From the NCBI GenBank assembly GCA_002426195.1, contig DIOT01000042.1, positions 9,453 through 17,456 on the forward strand: 8,004 bases of DNA, given 5' to 3'. The notes below the pieces were generated by a model. The model was given only the letters and a program-made list of their open reading frames with translations. It was not told the DNA's origin and did not search any database. The stretch comes from Bacteroidales bacterium UBA5507 (GTDB lineage Bacteria > Bacteroidota > Bacteroidia > Bacteroidales > Lentimicrobiaceae). Both the position numbers and the translations under genes were made by a program. Positions 5,816 through 8,004 of this stretch are shown here, one piece after another; positions within the stretch are counted from its first letter, which is position 1, and each line of letters begins with the position of its first letter.

Positions 5816-7717
5816 ATGATTTACAAATCGAGGGTTGTTGCAATAGGTAACTTATTGGTTGGTGGAAGCAATGCAGTCAGAGTGCAATCTATGACTAACA
5901 CCAACACACGAATGACAGATGCTACTATCAACCAGTCTATCAGGCTTATTGAGGCAGGTTCAGAGTTGGTGAGAATTACTGCATCAGGCATTAAAGAAGC
6001 AGAGAACCTTGCCTCTATAAAAAAGGCAATAAGAAATGCCGGTTTCAATACACCATTGATTGCTGATATCCATTTTAATCATCGTTCTGCTGAAATTGCG
6101 GCCGGTATAGTTGAGAAAGTGCGGATTAATCCTGGCAATTATATCAGCAACAAGCCTCTGCCGACCAGCGAACAATTGGTGCTTCAAAAAAAACGGCATC
6201 TACTACAAAAAGATGAAGAACTTGAGCTAATTGAACGCAATCTCAAACCACTGATAAGGATTTGTAAGGACAATGGAACTGCAATAAGGATAGGCGTGAA
6301 TCACGGATCCTTAGGTGGTCGTATAATTGACCGTTATGGAGATACAGTTGAAGGTATGGTTGAATCAGCATTGGAATATGCCAGAATATTTGACCGCCTT
6401 TCATTTGGTGATCTTGTGATTTCAGTTAAATCGAGCAATACGAGGGTGATGGCTGATGCATATATGCTGCTGGCCACCAGACTTTTAGAGGAAGGGCTTA
6501 ATTTCCCTCTTCACATAGGAGTAACCGAAGCCGGAAATGGGATTGAAGGCCGAATGAAATCAATTGCCGGCATTGGTGCTGTGCTTAATCATGGAATTGG
6601 TGATACTATAAGGGTTTCACTTACAGAAGCCCCGGTTAATGAGATTGGAGTTGCAAAGTCAATCCTTCAAAGAGTTGGAAGAAATGCTCCGGTCGGCATG
6701 AGTGAGACGGCCCTGAATACAGAGCAGCATTTGTATTCAGAATTGAATGAGACAGCTCTTATTAACGAACCGCATGTACAACCGCATGTGTATTCAATAT
6801 TGCCCGTGAGACATGATCTGTTGATAGACTTAATTGATGACGAGCTGAAGGATGACAGACAGCAGTATGGTGGTTTTCCTCAAAAAGATAATCCGGTCGG
6901 ATTATTTCTGAAATATGGGGGAGAACTATATAAGGCATCTCCCGAAAGAGAAATAACAAAGGCAGAAATAGAACCTATTATTATGCGAGCTCCTGCTTCC
7001 GATGTAGTTGCTGCCGTTAAATCAATGAGAATGTCAGGTGATCAGAGTCCAGTCATTCTTCAGAGTTGTGTGGATGCCACCAGTTTGGAAGAGCTGATGA
7101 TTGAAAACTGCCTCCACCCGGGTACTCTCTTGCTCAATGGAATTGGTCAGGGATTATGCATCGACATCAATAAGCTCCTAAACCCTGAAATCCCTCAACC
7201 CAATCCTGGAGAAGGATTAAATGAGAAGCAAGGTGCAGATAACCAACAGTTAATGTCTTCCATAACAAAGAACGAAGAACAAGGAACAAAGAACAAAGAA
7301 CCAGGAACCAAAAACATCCTTTCGAACCAAGAACAAAGAACAAAGAACCAAGAACCAGGAACAAAGAACACTCTCGACTCCATAATTGAACAAGGCTATA
7401 TGATCCTGCAAGCTACAAGGGCGCGGTTCACAAAGAATGAATACATTGCGTGCCCCTCATGCGGAAGGACACATTTTGAAATAGAAAAGCGACTGGAAGA
7501 AGTGAAAGCAGCAACCTCACATCTCAAAGGATTAAAGATTGCTGTTATGGGATGTATTGTCAACGGCCCCGGTGAAATGGCTGATGCTGATTATGGATAT
7601 GTTGGTGCAGGGAATGGCAAGGTTACGCTTTACAAGGGAAAACAGGCCGTTATAAAGAATATCCCGGAAGGTGAAGCATTGCAGCAGTTATTAATACTTA
7701 TAGGTTCCTCACTTTAG
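5816..7717 (+). CDS. ispG: 4-hydroxy-3-methylbut-2-en-1-yl diphosphate synthase, long form
   Basis: IspG converts 2-C-methyl-D-erythritol 2,4-cyclodiphosphate to HMBPP, the penultimate step of the MEP isoprenoid pathway, using a [4Fe-4S] cluster in the cytoplasm. The TIM barrel covers about residues 1-285, with VQSMT (23-27), ADIHFNH (83-89), RINPGN (103-108), GVNHGSL (160-166), HIGVTEAG (233-240) and GDTIRVSLT (262-270). The extra domain found in Bacteroidota, chlamydial and plant IspG follows (about 290-465). The C-terminal cluster domain has C546 and C549 in CPSCGR, C580 in MGCIVNGPGE and E587, with spacing close to the E. coli enzyme. ATG 5816 is chosen; an in-frame TTG 16 codons upstream would add residues with no family likeness. 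The protein is 633 aa. Residues about 482-521 are a repeat-derived insertion in the linker before the cluster domain. All catalytic residues are present, so the enzyme is probably active. Confidence 0.97.
   Translation: MIYKSRVVAIGNLLVGGSNAVRVQSMTNTNTRMTDATINQSIRLIEAGSELVRITASGIKEAENLASIKKAIRNAGFNTPLIADIHFNHRSAEIAAGIVEKVRINPGNYISNKPLPTSEQLVLQKKRHLLQKDEELELIERNLKPLIRICKDNGTAIRIGVNHGSLGGRIIDRYGDTVEGMVESALEYARIFDRLSFGDLVISVKSSNTRVMADAYMLLATRLLEEGLNFPLHIGVTEAGNGIEGRMKSIAGIGAVLNHGIGDTIRVSLTEAPVNEIGVAKSILQRVGRNAPVGMSETALNTEQHLYSELNETALINEPHVQPHVYSILPVRHDLLIDLIDDELKDDRQQYGGFPQKDNPVGLFLKYGGELYKASPEREITKAEIEPIIMRAPASDVVAAVKSMRMSGDQSPVILQSCVDATSLEELMIENCLHPGTLLLNGIGQGLCIDINKLLNPEIPQPNPGEGLNEKQGADNQQLMSSITKNEEQGTKNKEPGTKNILSNQEQRTKNQEPGTKNTLDSIIEQGYMILQATRARFTKNEYIACPSCGRTHFEIEKRLEEVKAATSHLKGLKIAVMGCIVNGPGEMADADYGYVGAGNGKVTLYKGKQAVIKNIPEGEALQQLLILIGSSL
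7259..7385 (+). repeat. 7-bp direct repeats bounding an in-frame insert in ispG
   Basis: TCCATAA occurs at 7259-7265 and again at 7379-7385. The copies are exactly 120 bases (40 codons) apart, in the same reading frame (Ser-Ile both times), and directly bracket the heptamer arrays. This resembles a target-site duplication, or the microhomology of a slippage event. With one copy and the intervening DNA removed, the linker would read straight into SIIEQGYMILQATR. Confidence 0.6.
7267..7369 (+). repeat. two 49-bp heptamer arrays (consensus NARGAAC) inside ispG
   Basis: Seven consecutive 7-mers run from 7267 to 7315 and seven more from 7321 to 7369, separated by five bases. Most units are AAAGAAC, CAAGAAC or CAGGAAC; a few diverge (CAAAAAC at 7309, TTCGAAC at 7321). 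Three heptamers equal seven codons, so the protein shows a seven-residue echo: TKNEEQG, TKNKEPG and later TKNQEPG. The reading frame stays open throughout. The resulting peptide is hydrophilic and probably disordered. Confidence 0.9.
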
Positions 7718-7721
7718 CACT

Positions 7722-7821
7722 CAGCCATCAGCCATCAGCACTCGGACAGCCAATAATGTTCGGCGTTCAGTGTTCGGCGTTCAGCGTCAGTACTCTGCAT
7801 TCTGCATTCTGCATTCGGCAC
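7722..7821 (+). repeat. degenerate heptamer array just after the ispG stop codon
   Basis: CAGCCAT occurs twice at 7722-7735, followed by more diverged units. Nine contiguous heptamers then run from 7759 to 7821: alternating TTCGGCG and TTCAGTG/TTCAGCG types, one TCAGTAC, three TCTGCAT (7794-7814) and TCGGCAC. No coding potential and no intrinsic terminator are visible here. Frames read through it give only repeat-derived peptides. Confidence 0.85.
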
Positions 7822-7848
7822 AATCCCTCGATCACCATCCCTCATGTT

Positions 7849-7986
7849 GAGGAAACTCTGGAACACTGAAACCCTGGAACCTTGAAACCACTGGAACTCT
7901 GGAACACTGAAACCCTGGAACCTTGGAACCACTGGAACCCTGGAACCCTGAAACCCTGAAACACTGAAACTCTGAAACTCTGGAAC
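7849..7986 (+). repeat. degenerate octamer array (consensus NCTGRAAC) with a 41-bp tandem duplication
   Basis: About 17 units run head to tail. The first (7849-7856) is weak, and an extra C is inserted before two of the units. The block 7857-7897 (five units) is repeated as 7898-7938 with a single A/G difference. Six further octamers (7939-7986) then decay into unrelated-looking sequence at the window end (7987-8004). The array continues the ispG 3' non-coding region; no gene is visible in 7718-8004. Confidence 0.92.
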
Positions 7987-8004
7987 ATGTCAATGCCTGA
8001 AATA

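Noticed and set aside
7167..7383. Two minus-strand open frames opposite the ispG repeat insert (FVLGS/LVPGS-like peptides)
   Set aside because: They are shadows of the heptamer arrays antisense to ispG, which is clearly the real gene.
7735..7932. 65-codon minus-strand open frame rich in FQGF/VPRFQ
   Set aside because: It is a translation of the octamer and heptamer arrays; the periodic peptide simply mirrors the DNA repeat, and no conserved protein signal is present.
7722..7986. CRISPR array
   Set aside because: Units are 7-8 bp, head to tail without spacers, and there are no cas genes.

Overview
The window looks like chromosomal DNA of a Bacteroidota member. It holds a C-terminal type IX secretion (T9SS) sorting domain, the long three-domain form of IspG, and several exact matches to the Bacteroidota -7 promoter element TAnnTTTG (one with a well-spaced TTG). 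No Shine-Dalgarno sequence was recognised before the start codons examined. No phage, transposase, CRISPR or defence genes are visible. This is mostly an ordinary housekeeping and accessory stretch; the unusual part is the short-period repeat DNA in and after ispG.

Layout. Bases 1-49 are the 5' part of a tRNA-Asn(GUU) gene on the minus strand, with its promoter at 74-103. Bases 50-373 hold no confident gene: they contain the tRNA promoter, a possible 36-codon membrane peptide (242-352) and a candidate promoter for the next gene. Bases 374-1795 encode a membrane-anchored TPR protein with a cytoplasmic HTH-like tail. Bases 1919-3979 encode a secreted protein made almost entirely of about 14 propeller-type repeats with a T9SS tail, followed by a strong terminator. 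On the minus strand lie a YycJ/WalJ-type metallo-beta-lactamase-fold hydrolase (4073-4894) and, upstream of it, a lipoprotein cytochrome c (4987-5580). A divergent intergenic region (5581-5815) with a long imperfect inverted repeat separates the cytochrome from ispG (5816-7717).

Repeats. The ispG reading frame contains two 49-bp blocks of a degenerate heptamer ending in GAAC. They sit in the linker before the iron-sulfur domain, in a 120-bp in-frame segment bounded by 7-bp direct repeats. Directly after the ispG stop codon come two more short-period arrays, a heptamer array and an octamer array. The octamer array includes a 41-bp tandem duplication and runs nearly to the window end.

How the genes relate. 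The window gives little evidence of one shared pathway. The TPR/HTH protein and the T9SS propeller protein are co-directional and adjacent, but each has its own candidate promoter. The cytochrome and the MBL hydrolase could be co-transcribed (92-bp gap). IspG belongs to the MEP isoprenoid pathway and has no pathway partner here.
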